Shown: positions 1 to 8,847, numbered from the stretch's first letter. The stretch is 64,000 nt of DNA from Hahella sp. KA22 (GCF_004135205.1 NZ_CP035490.1:5251644-5315643); one strand, 5' to 3'. The notes: a model not told the origin generated them from the letters alone. Numbers and translations are program-made.

Positions 1-817
1 GGGCGTGCGCGTGATCATGATTGATCGCTACCCCCGACCGCTGGGCTTCCTCGACAAAGACCTGACCGACAACTTCGTCAACTCCTTCCAGGACATGGGC
101 GGCGTGTGGATGGGCGACAGCGTGGTGAAACGGGTGTATTTCGATGGCGTCAACGACGTGATCACCGAACTGGAGGACGGCCGCACCATCATCACCCAGA
201 AATTACTGTGCGCCGCCGGCAGAGTGGCCAACGTCAAGGATCTCGATATCGTCAACGCCGGCCTGGAGCTGGACGAACGCGGCGTGATTCCGGTAGACGA
301 TCAATTACGCACGCGGGTGCCGAATATTTTCGCCGCCGGCGATGTCATCGGACCGCCGTCACTGGCTTCCGCCTCCATGGAGCAAGGCCGCCGCGCCGCC
401 TGCAACGCTATTGGCCTGGAAGTCGGCAGTATGCCGGAGATGATTCCCGTCGGTATCTACGGGGTGCCGGAGCTCTCTTCCGTGGGGATGAGCGAGCAGG
501 AAGCGCGCAAAGCGCATGGCAAGATCATCGTGGGACGAGCGCCGTTTGCGGAAATCGCCCGCGGTCATATTTCCGGCAATCAGGACGGCATGCTGAAGCT
601 GGTGTGCGACGGTGAGGGACGCCGGTTACTGGGCGTACAAATCGTTGGCGAGGAAGCCACCGAACTCATACACATCGGACAAATGGCGCTGCTCTCCAAG
701 TCCGACGTAGATATTTTCGTGGAGAGTATCTTCAACTTCCCCACCCTGGCGGAAGCTTACCGGGTGGCGGCGCTGGCGGTCATCGGTCAGCGCGCCCGCC
801 GCAACAGCGTCTACTGA
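1..817 (+). CDS. sthA: Soluble pyridine nucleotide transhydrogenase, 3' part
   Basis: C-terminal ~270 residues of a flavoprotein of the pyridine nucleotide-disulfide oxidoreductase family. The reading frame is open to base 1, so the start lies outside the window. SthA (about 465 residues) moves hydride between NADPH and NAD+ in the cytoplasm. Visible features are the second FAD-binding motif (IFAAGDVIGPPSLAS), the sequence AAGRVANVKDL that follows the NAD-binding domain, and a full C-terminal dimerisation domain ending in RRNSVY. The segment FNFPTLAEAYRVAAL is typical of SthA, where lipoamide dehydrogenases carry a His-x-His-Pro motif. The FAD and redox-site part is not in the window. Mercuric or glutathione reductase is less likely. 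Confidence 0.9.
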   Translation, partial: GVRVIMIDRYPRPLGFLDKDLTDNFVNSFQDMGGVWMGDSVVKRVYFDGVNDVITELEDGRTIITQKLLCAAGRVANVKDLDIVNAGLELDERGVIPVDDQLRTRVPNIFAAGDVIGPPSLASASMEQGRRAACNAIGLEVGSMPEMIPVGIYGVPELSSVGMSEQEARKAHGKIIVGRAPFAEIARGHISGNQDGMLKLVCDGEGRRLLGVQIVGEEATELIHIGQMALLSKSDVDIFVESIFNFPTLAEAYRVAALAVIGQRARRNSVY

Positions 818-823
818 AACAGC

Positions 824-852
824 CGCCTTGCGGACGACTCAGTCCGCAGGCG
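824..852. terminator. Hairpin between convergent sthA and DUF2164 gene
   Basis: An 11-bp stem with one bulged T (arms CGCCTTGCGGAC and GTCCGCAGGCG, 6-nt loop) follows the sthA stop and overlaps the stop codon of the opposing gene. There is no T-run on either side, so intrinsic termination is only possible, not evident. Confidence 0.35.
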
Positions 853-1081
853 CCTGCTGCAGTTCATACAGCGCATCGCTGATGTTCTCCACCTGCATGC
901 GAATGATATTTTCCGCTTCGTCCAGGGCTTTGTTGTAGGCCCGGGGGCCGATTTCCCGCACGAAAAAGTCGATAAGAAACTCCGCCTGAAAACCGCCGAT
1001 CTCCTGATCCAGTTCACTGGCGAAGTAGTCTTTCACTTTCACAACGAGTTGCTGTTTTTCATCCCGGGTCATTTCAATCAT
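839..1081 (-). CDS. DUF2164 family protein
   Basis: An 80-residue acidic cytoplasmic protein with no signal peptide or membrane segment. It matches the DUF2164 pattern as I know it: an N-terminal helix (DEKQQLVVKVKDYFASELDQ), then a conserved core EIGGFQAEFLIDFF followed by EIGPRAYNKAL, ending in a helix with ISDALYELQ. Function is unknown for the family. It is convergent with sthA and only 19 bases from the downstream EamA transporter gene start, on the opposite orientation of transcription order, so it may be the last gene of a unit that begins further right. No unusual features. Confidence 0.8.
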   Translation of the reverse strand: MIEMTRDEKQQLVVKVKDYFASELDQEIGGFQAEFLIDFFVREIGPRAYNKALDEAENIIRMQVENISDALYELQQAPAD

Positions 1082-1100
1082 TCGAGGTCTCTCCTTTGTC

Positions 1101-1988
1101 TCAGCGCATCAATCCCTTAAACGCCATTCGCGCCGCACGCCAGCGATTGATCAATAGCGCGGAGAATATCAAGAAACAGCCCAGCATCTGCATGCCGGAC
1201 ATGGTTTCTCCCAACCATAGCAAAGCCATCAGGGTGGTGAATACCGGCTCCATGGTCATGATCACCGCCGCATGGCTGACGGGCGTCAGGCTCTGCGCAA
1301 AGGTCTGCAAAAAGAAACGCAGACTGGTGGCGATGACGGCGCTGGCGGCCACCCATCCCCAGATGCCGGCGCTGACCTGCTGGGGCCACTCTTCCAACGC
1401 CAGGGACAGTCCCGAGGCCGTGACGCCGACAGTCAGTAACTGCACCGTAGTCAGGGCGATGACCGGCACTTTCGCAGACATGTGGGTATTCAAGGTGAAG
1501 TTGAGCGAAAACAGCACCGCTGAAGCCAGAAAAAACAACTGTCCCAATCCTGGATGCAGGCCGTTGCGCAATGACAGCAACGCCAGCCCGCAAGTGGCGA
1601 CCGGTAGCGCCAGCCAGGTGGCGAGCGCCAGTTTCTCCCCGAAGATAACGCGAGACACCAAAGGCGCCAGCACCATGGCCAGACTGGTGATGAAGGCCCC
1701 TTCCCCCACATGATCACCGTAGAATAGCCCGGAGATCCACAGGCACATGGCGGCGGCGAACAGTACGCCGGTGGACAGCGCGATCCGTAACTGCTTTGCG
1801 GACAGCGACATCAACGCACGACGCCCCACCGCCGCCAGAATCACGCCGGCGCAGAAAAAGCGTATGCCGATGAACAACAGGGGCGGCAACCCGGCCAGCG
1901 CTTCCTTGGAGAAAATCCAACCGGCTGCGGCCAATAAGGTGACTAACAGCAGCAAAACATCCGCTTTTAAGTGACGGGACTGCGACAC
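1101..1988 (-). CDS. EamA/DMT-family transporter
   Basis: A 295-residue inner-membrane protein with about ten hydrophobic segments arranged as two EamA repeats, the usual layout and length of drug/metabolite transporters. The first repeat contains GWIFSKEALAGLPPLLFIG and the second GTVQLL-like and EPVFTTLMALLWLGE sequences; the EP/E-rich helix 9 motif is characteristic. These carriers export amino acids, purines or small toxic metabolites, but the substrate cannot be read from sequence. It lies 8 bases after the acyltransferase gene on the same strand, so the two could be cotranscribed, though no functional link is obvious. Confidence 0.85.
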   Translation of the reverse strand: MSQSRHLKADVLLLLVTLLAAAGWIFSKEALAGLPPLLFIGIRFFCAGVILAAVGRRALMSLSAKQLRIALSTGVLFAAAMCLWISGLFYGDHVGEGAFITSLAMVLAPLVSRVIFGEKLALATWLALPVATCGLALLSLRNGLHPGLGQLFFLASAVLFSLNFTLNTHMSAKVPVIALTTVQLLTVGVTASGLSLALEEWPQQVSAGIWGWVAASAVIATSLRFFLQTFAQSLTPVSHAAVIMTMEPVFTTLMALLWLGETMSGMQMLGCFLIFSALLINRWRAARMAFKGLMR

Positions 1989-1996
1989 AGGCGGAC

Positions 1997-2896
1997 TCAG
2001 GCTTGCTTTGACTGATTAAGCGCCGCCAGTTTGGCGTCTTTTTCCCGCCATAACGCCGTCATCCAGTCTCTGAACTCCTGTTTGAACGCTTCATCGTCAA
2101 CATTGCGACTTTTCAACGCTTCAGGAATGGTGATACGACGAATATACATTTCCACCGCCGGCACGCGTCCGCACATAAAGTCCCGCAGACGCGGCGCGCC
2201 GCCGGGATAGTGAATAGTGATGTCCACCATGGTGGGAATGTATTCCCCCATAGCGCTCAGGACAAAGGCCACGCCGCCCAGTTTAGGCTTCAACAGATAC
2301 TGATAGGGAGACTGCTGGCGTTCGTGCTTGCGTTTGGTGAAACGGGTGCCTTCGACAAAGTTCATCACGCTGACTGGCGTCGTGCGGAATTTTTCACAGG
2401 CTTTGCGCGTGGTTTCCATGTCCTTGCCTTTCAGCTCGGGATGCTTGGCGATCTGCTCCGGGGTGTGCCGACTCATGAAAGGAAAGTCCAGTCCCCACCA
2501 GGCCAATCCAATGACGGGCACCCAGATCAGTTCTTTTTTCAGGAAAAACTTAAGAAAAGGAATGCGTCGGTTAAGCACGTGCTGCATGGCGAAAATATCC
2601 ACCCAGCTTTGATGGTTGCAGACCACCAGATACCAGCCCTCACGCTGCAGTTCCTCCAGGCCTTCCACCTTCCACTGAGTGCGTTGAGTCAAAGACATCC
2701 AGCCGCTGTTGCAGGCGATCCATGCCTCGGAAATCAGGATGATCAGGCGGGTGCAGGCCTTACGCCATGCGGGAATGGGAATGATCAGTTTGAGTATGGC
2801 CGGGATGTACAGCAGCGTACACCAGAAAATTGTATTGATCGCCAGGGACAATGAAGCCAGGCAGCCGACGATGGGGGCTGGCAGAAAACTCAGCAT
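1997..2896 (-). CDS. 1-acyl-sn-glycerol-3-phosphate acyltransferase family protein
   Basis: A 299-residue PlsC-domain protein with two N-terminal membrane segments. The acyltransferase HX4D motif is seen as NHQSWVD at residues 94-100, with the catalytic His and Asp, and the second glycerol-phosphate binding motif as FVEGTRFT around residue 175. The order, length and N-terminal hydrophobic pair match the YihG/YihG-like acyltransferases of gammaproteobacteria rather than the shorter essential PlsC. It probably transfers an acyl chain to lysophosphatidic acid or a related lysophospholipid at the inner membrane. The EamA transporter gene follows 8 bases downstream. Confidence 0.85.
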   Translation of the reverse strand: MLSFLPAPIVGCLASLSLAINTIFWCTLLYIPAILKLIIPIPAWRKACTRLIILISEAWIACNSGWMSLTQRTQWKVEGLEELQREGWYLVVCNHQSWVDIFAMQHVLNRRIPFLKFFLKKELIWVPVIGLAWWGLDFPFMSRHTPEQIAKHPELKGKDMETTRKACEKFRTTPVSVMNFVEGTRFTKRKHERQQSPYQYLLKPKLGGVAFVLSAMGEYIPTMVDITIHYPGGAPRLRDFMCGRVPAVEMYIRRITIPEALKSRNVDDEAFKQEFRDWMTALWREKDAKLAALNQSKQA

Positions 2897-3057
2897 AAAA
2901 AGCTCCGGACAACGATTGGATTAAAGGCGCCGCAACGCCTTCAGCGGGCGACCGTTTCGGCAAGGGCGCCCAAGATAACACACCTGCGCAGCGCGGACAC
3001 CGAGCGGGAATGCAATTTTGCGCCTTCCCGCGTTGCGCCGCCGCAACGCCCACCCCC

Positions 3058-3651
3058 TTAAAGACTGAATTTCGCCGCCAGCTCTGCGCACTCGCGATGC
3101 TGAGGGCAGAACGTCATATGGTCATTCACCATCCCCACGGCTTGCATGAAGGCGTATACGATGGTGGTTCCCACGAAGGTGAAGCCCGCCTTTTTCAGCG
3201 CCTTGGACATGGCGTCGGACACGTCCGTACTGGTGGGCGCCTGCTGCATGGACTGCAGGTGATTGACGACAGGCTGGCCGCCTACGAAATCCCAGAGAAA
3301 ATGCGAAAATTCAATACCCTGGTCTCTGAGCGCCAGATAGCCGCGCGCGTTCTTGATAATAGACTGGACTTTCAAGCGGTTGCGCACAATGCCTGGGTTC
3401 TGCAACAGGCGCTCAACATCTTCTTCGGTGAAGCGCACGATGGCTTCCGGGTCGAAGTCCGCGAAGGCTTCCTCATAATTATTCTGTTTGCGCAGGATCG
3501 TAATCCAGGACAACCCCGCCTGCTGACCATCCAGACACAACTTGGCGAACAGCTCCTGAGAGTCCTTCACCGGTCGTCCCCAGACATGATCGTGGTAGCT
3601 TACATATTGAGGATCGTTCCCACACCAACTGCAGCGCTGCTCGGACGCCAT
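3058..3651 (-). CDS. tag: DNA-3-methyladenine glycosylase I
   Basis: A 197-residue cytoplasmic base-excision enzyme that removes 3-methyladenine from alkylated DNA. The diagnostic N-terminus RCSWCGNDPQYVSYHDHVWG carries the first zinc-ligand Cys and His, and the C-terminus FCPQHREC supplies the second His and Cys. The conserved stretch AGLSWITILRKQ lines the base pocket. Length and motif order agree with E. coli Tag. The gene stands alone, with tandem repeats in its upstream region and no operator that I can recognise. Confidence 0.95.
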   Translation of the reverse strand: MASEQRCSWCGNDPQYVSYHDHVWGRPVKDSQELFAKLCLDGQQAGLSWITILRKQNNYEEAFADFDPEAIVRFTEEDVERLLQNPGIVRNRLKVQSIIKNARGYLALRDQGIEFSHFLWDFVGGQPVVNHLQSMQQAPTSTDVSDAMSKALKKAGFTFVGTTIVYAFMQAVGMVNDHMTFCPQHRECAELAAKFSL

Positions 3652-3662
3652 ACCGGTCTCCT

Positions 3663-3742
3663 GTTATTCTTGCTCTTGTTTATACTTACACATGTTTATA
3701 CTTACACATGTTTATGCTTACACGCGTTTATTCTTACGCTCG
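3663..3742 (+). repeat. Degenerate 16-bp tandem repeat, 4-5 units
   Basis: Two exact units of TTTATACTTACACATG (3679-3694, 3695-3710) are followed by two diverged units (3711-3726 and 3727-3742) and preceded by one weaker unit from 3663. The period is constant at 16 bp. Decay increases away from the two identical copies, as in slippage-generated repeats. It lies just upstream of tag. Confidence 0.9.
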
Positions 3743-3770
3743 TCGATTAATCGCCGCTTGCGCCCGGGCG

Positions 3771-3820
3771 TTCACCTGAGCGCTTTTGCGCACTATTCAC
3801 CTGAGCGCTTTCGCGCACTA
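3771..3820 (+). repeat. 25-bp tandem duplication
   Basis: Two adjacent copies of a 25-bp unit beginning TTCACCTGAGCGCTTT (3771-3795 and 3796-3820) differ at a single base (T or C at unit position 17). Each unit contains GAGCGC followed by a TGCGC- or CGCGC-type half, so each could form a small stem. Confidence 0.9.
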
Positions 3821-4017
3821 TAGGTTGTAGCTGCGCCCATCTGACGGAGCGCAATGGTAAATGCTAAGCGGCTGATAACCCGCCGTATTGTGCCGTCGCC
3901 CACGCCAAAAGCAAACCACTGAGAAACGAAAAACACGGTTGCCAGCGGCGACTTATCTCCGCACAATGGCTATCTTTGCGGCCCACCGATGGACGCAGCA
4001 GGATCGCGATTATTACG

Positions 4018-4524
4018 ATGGATTTGCATCTTCCTATGTCTGAATCAACGCCTCACGCGCCTATTTCCGCCGAGCAGCGCGCAACGCTGACCCGGTTGCG
4101 GAAGCTTGCCTATCGCCTGGACTCCCAGTTCCGCATTCCGGTTGTAGGCGTGCGCGTCGGCTGGGACTCCCTGATCGGCCTTGTGCCGCTGGTGGGAGAT
4201 ATTGTCGGCGGTTGCCTGTCCTTGTACCTGTTGTGGCAAGCCTGGCGCATCAAAGCGCCGAAAAGACTGCTGATGCGCATGCTCGCCAATATCGGCATAG
4301 AGGTGTTCGGCGGCGCAGCGCCGCTTATCGGCGACGCCTTTGATATTTATTGGAAAGCCAACCAGCGCAACATGGATATGCTCGCCGCCTATCTGGAAAA
4401 GCAGATCATGCCTGCGCCGCCCAAACGTCGCACGCCCTGGCTCTGGATCAGCCTGAGCGTCGCGCTGCTGGTTGCCTTCCTTATCTACTTGCTCAGCACC
4501 CCTGAGCCGTTTAGTTTCAGTTAA
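4018..4524 (+). CDS. DUF4112 domain-containing membrane protein
   Basis: About 168 residues. The core contains FRIPVVGVRVGWDSLIGL and VPLVGDIVGG, then a long helix, then GGAAPLIGDAFDIYWKAN, which is the recognised DUF4112 pattern. The second Gly-Asp (IGDAFD) is conserved. A strongly hydrophobic helix near the C-terminus (LWISLSVALLVAFLIYLL) anchors it in the membrane. The ATG at 4018 has AGGA about 12 bases upstream; an ATG at 4036 is an alternative, and earlier TTG codons look unlikely. Function is unknown. The ABC exporter gene starts 5 bases after the stop, suggesting cotranscription. Confidence 0.8.
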   Translation: MDLHLPMSESTPHAPISAEQRATLTRLRKLAYRLDSQFRIPVVGVRVGWDSLIGLVPLVGDIVGGCLSLYLLWQAWRIKAPKRLLMRMLANIGIEVFGGAAPLIGDAFDIYWKANQRNMDMLAAYLEKQIMPAPPKRRTPWLWISLSVALLVAFLIYLLSTPEPFSFS

Positions 4525-4529
4525 AGCCA

Positions 4530-6341
4530 ATGAAAATATTCTGGGAATTGCGGGGATTTTTCCTGCGCAACTGGCCGCCCTATCTTGCGGCGGTGATTAT
4601 GCTAACACTGGTGGCGCTGTTGCTGATGCTGCCGCCTCATTTGGTCGGAACGCTGGTGGACCGCATCGCGCAGCAGACGCTGGATGCGGATTACCTGATG
4701 CTGACAGTGAGCGAACTGCTGGGGCTGGCGGTGTTGATTTATATTTTCCGCGTGCTGTGGCGGATTTTCCTGTTCGGCGCGTCTCACAAACTGGCGGCGG
4801 AAACCCGGCAGGATTTGTACCGGCACTGGACCACCATGTCGCCGCAGTACTTCCGCAAACACACCACCGGCGACCTCATGGCCCACGCCACCAATGATGT
4901 CGAAGCCCTGCAGATGACCGCAGGCGAAGGCATTCTGGCCGCTTTCGACGGCCTGCTGACCGGCGTCATCGTGCTGGCGGTGATGATGATCACCCTGAGC
5001 TGGGACCTTACCCTGGTGGCGCTGCTGCCTTGGCCGATCATGGCGATCTTCATGTATCAGTTCGGCCGCAGCCTGCATACCGGGTTTTCGGATGCGCAAG
5101 CCTCCTTCGGCGCATTGACGGAGCTGAGCCAGGAAGCAATCTCCGGCATTCGCACCATCAAAGCCTATGGTCAGGAGGACGCCATGGCGCGCCAGTTCGC
5201 GGCAACTGCGGAAACCGCCACCCAGGCTTACATGAAAGTGGCCGCCACAGACGCCAAGTACGAACCCACCATCGTGCTGACCATCGGCGCGTCGTTCCTG
5301 TCCGCCGTCACCTATGGCGGCTGGCTGATTCACCAGCAAACGCTGACGTTGGGCGAGCTCACCAGCTTCACCATGTATCTGGGCTACCTGATCTGGCCCA
5401 TGTTCGCGTTCGGCTGGATGCTGAATATCGCCGAGCGCGGCTCCGCCGCTTACGATCGCATCAAGCGTTTGCTGGCGGAGGCGCCGCAGATACCCGATAC
5501 CGGCGAGCTGACATCCCTGTCGGACACGTCTCTGCAAGTGGCCATTGACGAATTTCATTACCCGGATCAGGAACCCATGGCGGGCGACGCAGAACAGAAC
5601 AGGATTTCCATACAGGCGGCGCTGCAGGACATCCACTTTCATCTGGAGGCGGGAAAAACACTGGGAATCACCGGGCCAACCGGATCAGGCAAAACCACAC
5701 TGATCAAGCTTCTCCTGCGTCAGTACGCGTTGCCGACAGGGTCAGTGGCCTGGGGCGGCGAATCTGTGGAGCGCTATCAACAGGCGGCGTTTCGCGCCCA
5801 TATCGCCTACGTGCCGCAGGAGCCATTCCTGTTCTCCACCACAGTGCAGGAGAACCTGTCCCTGGGGCGTCCGGAAGCAAGCCGCGAAGAAGTCGAAAAA
5901 GCGGCGGGGCTCGCAGCCCTGCATGAGGATATCGAGTTGTTCCAAAACGGCTACGACACGGTTGTCGGCGAACGTGGCGTCACCTTGTCCGGCGGTCAGA
6001 AGCAACGCCTGGCGCTATCGCGGGCCCTGCTTATCGAAGCGCCCGTGCTGATCCTGGACGACGCCCTCTCCGCCGTAGATACCGGCACGGAAAACCGCAT
6101 CCTGCAACACCTGAAAAAAGCGCGCCGCGACACCACAACCATCATCGTTTCGCATCGCCTGTCCGCTCTGCGTCACGCCGACAAGATTCTGGTGCTGGAC
6201 CAGGGGCATATTCGAGAACAGGGCAATCACAGCGAACTGGTGGCGCAGGCCGGCTGGTACAGCCAGATTTATGAACTGCAGCAAATCGAGCAGGATCTGG
6301 ACCGGGTTCAGCCGCAAGACACCGTCGGGCAACAAGAGTAA
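4530..6341 (+). CDS. ABC exporter half-transporter, MdlA/SmdA-like
   Basis: 603 residues: six-helix type I exporter domain (about 15-310) followed by a nucleotide-binding domain. The Walker A is GPTGSGKTTL, the Q-loop is VPQEPFLF, the signature is LSGGQKQR, the Walker B is LILDDALSAVD and the H-loop is VSHRLSALRHAD. The D after the Walker B (LDD) instead of the catalytic Glu (LDE) marks this as the degenerate-site half of a heterodimer, as in E. coli MdlA. The partner is encoded directly downstream. The cargo is unknown; MdlAB-type exporters are annotated as multidrug or peptide exporters. Confidence 0.9.
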   Translation: MKIFWELRGFFLRNWPPYLAAVIMLTLVALLLMLPPHLVGTLVDRIAQQTLDADYLMLTVSELLGLAVLIYIFRVLWRIFLFGASHKLAAETRQDLYRHWTTMSPQYFRKHTTGDLMAHATNDVEALQMTAGEGILAAFDGLLTGVIVLAVMMITLSWDLTLVALLPWPIMAIFMYQFGRSLHTGFSDAQASFGALTELSQEAISGIRTIKAYGQEDAMARQFAATAETATQAYMKVAATDAKYEPTIVLTIGASFLSAVTYGGWLIHQQTLTLGELTSFTMYLGYLIWPMFAFGWMLNIAERGSAAYDRIKRLLAEAPQIPDTGELTSLSDTSLQVAIDEFHYPDQEPMAGDAEQNRISIQAALQDIHFHLEAGKTLGITGPTGSGKTTLIKLLLRQYALPTGSVAWGGESVERYQQAAFRAHIAYVPQEPFLFSTTVQENLSLGRPEASREEVEKAAGLAALHEDIELFQNGYDTVVGERGVTLSGGQKQRLALSRALLIEAPVLILDDALSAVDTGTENRILQHLKKARRDTTTIIVSHRLSALRHADKILVLDQGHIREQGNHSELVAQAGWYSQIYELQQIEQDLDRVQPQDTVGQQE

Positions 6342-6359
6342 CCGCTGAGTTAGGCAAGA

Positions 6360-8165
6360 TTGCCCAACGTCGGTTTGCGCTGGCGGGTTATTGAATTATC
6401 GAATAAACAAAATACGGGGTTTGATAGGTTCATGCAGTGGCGGGTGTTTAAACGGTTGTTAGCCGCCAGCGCGAGCTGGAAGAAATTATGGATGGGCGGC
6501 TGCGCCATTCTGTTGCTGGCCACAGCGATGGATGTCTTGGGGCCCTACCTGATCAAGCATTTCATTGACGATTATCTGTCGCATGGACGTTACCTGGATT
6601 CAGGCTCCGTGCAACTGTTCGTATTCTACGTGGCGTCATTGCTGGTGGGGTCTCTGGCGCACTACGGCGCGCCATTGGTGTTCAGTCGCATCGCCCTGCA
6701 AGTGGTGGAGAAGCTGCGCAAAGACGTGTTTCACAGCGTGCTGTCGCGTCCGGTGTCCTATTTCGACAAAAGCGCCACCGGCGCGCTGGTGTCACGCTTG
6801 AGCAACGACACTGAAGCCGTAAAAGAGCTATTCCTGAATGTAATCGCCAACTTCATCACCAACGTGGTGCTGGTCACCGGCATTTTCATCATGATGGCCG
6901 TACTCGATTTCCGCCTCATGCTGGTGTGTCTGGCGTTGATGCCATTAGTGGTGGGCGCCATGGTGATGTATCAGCGTCTCAGCACGCCCATGTTCCAGCG
7001 GGTGCGTGCGCTGCTCAGCGACATTAACGCGCAGTTGCACGAGTCCCTCAACGGCATGCCGATTATCCAACTGCTGAATCAGCAAAAGCGTTTCAACGAA
7101 CGTTTTCGCAGCACAGTGCAGGAACATTTTCGCTGGCGGGTGAAGAATGTGAAGCTGGACGGTCTCATGCTGCGCGCCCTGATCGACATGTTCTCCATGG
7201 CGACTCTGGCCTCCATCGTGTACTTCTTTGGCGCCCAGTCTCTACAAGGCGCCGTGGAGATTGGCGTTTTGTACGCTTTCATCAGCTATCTGGGCCGCTT
7301 CGTCGAGCCACTGATCGAGCTGACCCAGCGCCTCAACATCATGCAGCAATCCCTGGTGGCCGGGCAGCGGGTATTTGAGCTGCTGGATACAGAGCCAGAG
7401 CGCTACGACGGCGTCGGCCAGATCAAGGACGGCCGCATCACCCTGCGCAACGTCAATTTTAGTTATAACGGGGAAACTCAGGTATTGCAGGACGTGTCTC
7501 TGGATATTCCCGCCGGCGGCATGCTGGGCGTGGTCGGACGCACCGGCAGCGGCAAAAGTACGCTGATGCAATTGCTGATTCGGTTTTATCCGGTCAAGCA
7601 GGGCGAAATCCTGATCGACGATCAGCCGCTTAACGCCATCTCCGCCGCCAGCCTGCGTCAGGATGTGTGTCTGGTGGAGCAGGAGCCCTTCCTGTTCCAG
7701 GGCTCACTGGCGGACAACCTGCGCCTGGATCGCAACTACAGCGAACAGGAAATGATCGACGCGCTGACCAAAGCCGGACTGCAAAGCATGCTGCAACGCC
7801 TGCCGCAGGGGCTGGCCACGCCTCTTGGCGAACGCGGCGGAAGGTTGTCCAACGGTGAGCGTCACTTGGTGGCGCTGGCGCGAGCGTTACTGCGCAAGCC
7901 CAAAGTACTGATTCTCGACGAGGCGACCGCCACGGTGGACAGCGAAAGTGAAGCGCGGGTGCAGCAGGCGGTTAACCGGCTGCACGGCGAGGTGACGCTG
8001 ATAGTCATCGCGCACCGCCTGTCCACGATCCGACATGCCGACAAGATCATCGTCCTGCATCACGGCAAGCTGGTGGAAGAAGGCGACCATCGTCAACTGA
8101 TGGCGCTGGAGGGGCTGTATCAGCACCTGTACAGCATTCAAACGGCGCACCTGCTCGCCGACTAA
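6360..8165 (+). CDS. ABC exporter half-transporter, MdlB/SmdB-like
   Basis: Up to 601 residues with the same membrane-plus-ATPase layout as its neighbour. The Walker A is GRTGSGKST and the Walker B LILDEATATVD keeps the catalytic Glu. The signature is changed to LSNGERHLVALARALL, losing the second Gly and Gln of LSGGQ. The two halves therefore complement each other: the consensus ATP site combines the LSGGQ of the upstream protein with the LDE of this one. The start is uncertain: a TTG at 6360, 18 bases after the previous stop, has AGG at good spacing; the ATG at 6432 would give 577 residues and aligns well with the usual N-terminus. Confidence 0.88.
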   Translation: MPNVGLRWRVIELSNKQNTGFDRFMQWRVFKRLLAASASWKKLWMGGCAILLLATAMDVLGPYLIKHFIDDYLSHGRYLDSGSVQLFVFYVASLLVGSLAHYGAPLVFSRIALQVVEKLRKDVFHSVLSRPVSYFDKSATGALVSRLSNDTEAVKELFLNVIANFITNVVLVTGIFIMMAVLDFRLMLVCLALMPLVVGAMVMYQRLSTPMFQRVRALLSDINAQLHESLNGMPIIQLLNQQKRFNERFRSTVQEHFRWRVKNVKLDGLMLRALIDMFSMATLASIVYFFGAQSLQGAVEIGVLYAFISYLGRFVEPLIELTQRLNIMQQSLVAGQRVFELLDTEPERYDGVGQIKDGRITLRNVNFSYNGETQVLQDVSLDIPAGGMLGVVGRTGSGKSTLMQLLIRFYPVKQGEILIDDQPLNAISAASLRQDVCLVEQEPFLFQGSLADNLRLDRNYSEQEMIDALTKAGLQSMLQRLPQGLATPLGERGGRLSNGERHLVALARALLRKPKVLILDEATATVDSESEARVQQAVNRLHGEVTLIVIAHRLSTIRHADKIIVLHHGKLVEEGDHRQLMALEGLYQHLYSIQTAHLLAD

Positions 8166-8250
8166 GGGCTTGCGCCGGTCTGACAAGCCAGCGATTCACA
8201 GCTAAGCTTGTAGGGTCTGTCGACGATTAGGCATCGCCACTGCAGCCCCT

Positions 8251-8730
8251 ATGCTTGAACTGAGAGTATTACTGCTCTTACTGATTGCTAATGGAGCCCC
8301 GGTGTTCGCCCGTTTTCTAATGGGCGATCGAGGCGGCCTTCCCATTGATTTCGGCGTCTGCTTCAAGGATGGCCGTCCCCTGCTCGGCCCCGCAAAAACC
8401 TGGCGTGGCCTCATCGCCGCGGTTCTTATCTGCGCTCTGGTTGCGCCATTGCTGGGCTTTTCCATTATGACCGGCTGCGCGGTCGCTCTGCTGGCGATGC
8501 TTGGCGACCTGATCACCAGTTTCTGTAAACGCCGCATCAATCTGACGCCCAGCAGTCGCGCGCCATTTCTGGATCAATTCCTGGAAACCGTATTGCCCCT
8601 GGCCGCCTATCAACAGACGCTGGGCCTGTCGTTGCTGCAAATCGGGGTTATCTTTGTCGCCTTTGTCGTGGTCAACTGGGGAATTTCGCCCCTGCTGTTT
8701 CGCCTCGGCGTGCGCAAGAAGCCCTATTAA
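8251..8730 (+). CDS. CDP-archaeol synthase-like (DUF46/CarS) membrane protein
   Basis: A 159-residue integral membrane protein with about five hydrophobic helices. The motif GPAKTWRGL (about residues 50-58) is the conserved cytidylyltransferase loop of the CarS/DUF46 family, and AMLGDLITSFCKRR with the following SSRAPFLDQF is the second conserved block (GD...S..KRR...DQ). In archaea CarS makes CDP-archaeol from CTP and an ether phosphatidate. Bacterial members are widespread and mostly uncharacterised; here the likely substrate is a phosphatidate-like or other lipid phosphate. No partner gene is adjacent. Confidence 0.82.
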   Translation: MLELRVLLLLLIANGAPVFARFLMGDRGGLPIDFGVCFKDGRPLLGPAKTWRGLIAAVLICALVAPLLGFSIMTGCAVALLAMLGDLITSFCKRRINLTPSSRAPFLDQFLETVLPLAAYQQTLGLSLLQIGVIFVAFVVVNWGISPLLFRLGVRKKPY

Positions 8731-8743
8731 ATCTCTTATTGAG

Positions 8744-8775
8744 TAAAGCTCTGGTTGACTAAAGCTCTGGTTGAC
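8744..8775 (+). repeat. 16-bp tandem duplication
   Basis: TAAAGCTCTGGTTGAC is repeated exactly, 8744-8759 and 8760-8775, directly after the DUF46 gene. The second copy continues into a short hairpin (GGTTG, 7-nt loop, CCAAC). Confidence 0.9.
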
Positions 8776-8847
8776 GGAAACCAACTCAACGACCACGGAT
8801 TATTATCCTGGCTACCGCCAGCTAAGAACTAATTAGAGTGGAAAAGT

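Larger units (their letters stand above)
3652..4017. other. Intergenic region with two tandem repeat blocks
   Basis: No convincing gene. The 366 bases upstream of both tag and the DUF4112 gene carry two separate tandem duplications (listed individually). Both divergent promoters must lie here. Confidence 0.6.

Noticed and set aside
3679-3742. Repeats considered as a CRISPR array
   Set aside because: Units are directly adjacent 16-mers without spacers, and no cas genes are present.
3010-3750. 246-codon open frame on the plus strand over tag
   Set aside because: Antisense to tag, and its C-terminal end is only the translated 16-bp repeat.
4602-5642. 346-codon open frame antisense to the first ABC exporter gene
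   Set aside because: Low-complexity Gln/Arg/His-rich translation, no start signal; the plus strand encodes a complete transporter.
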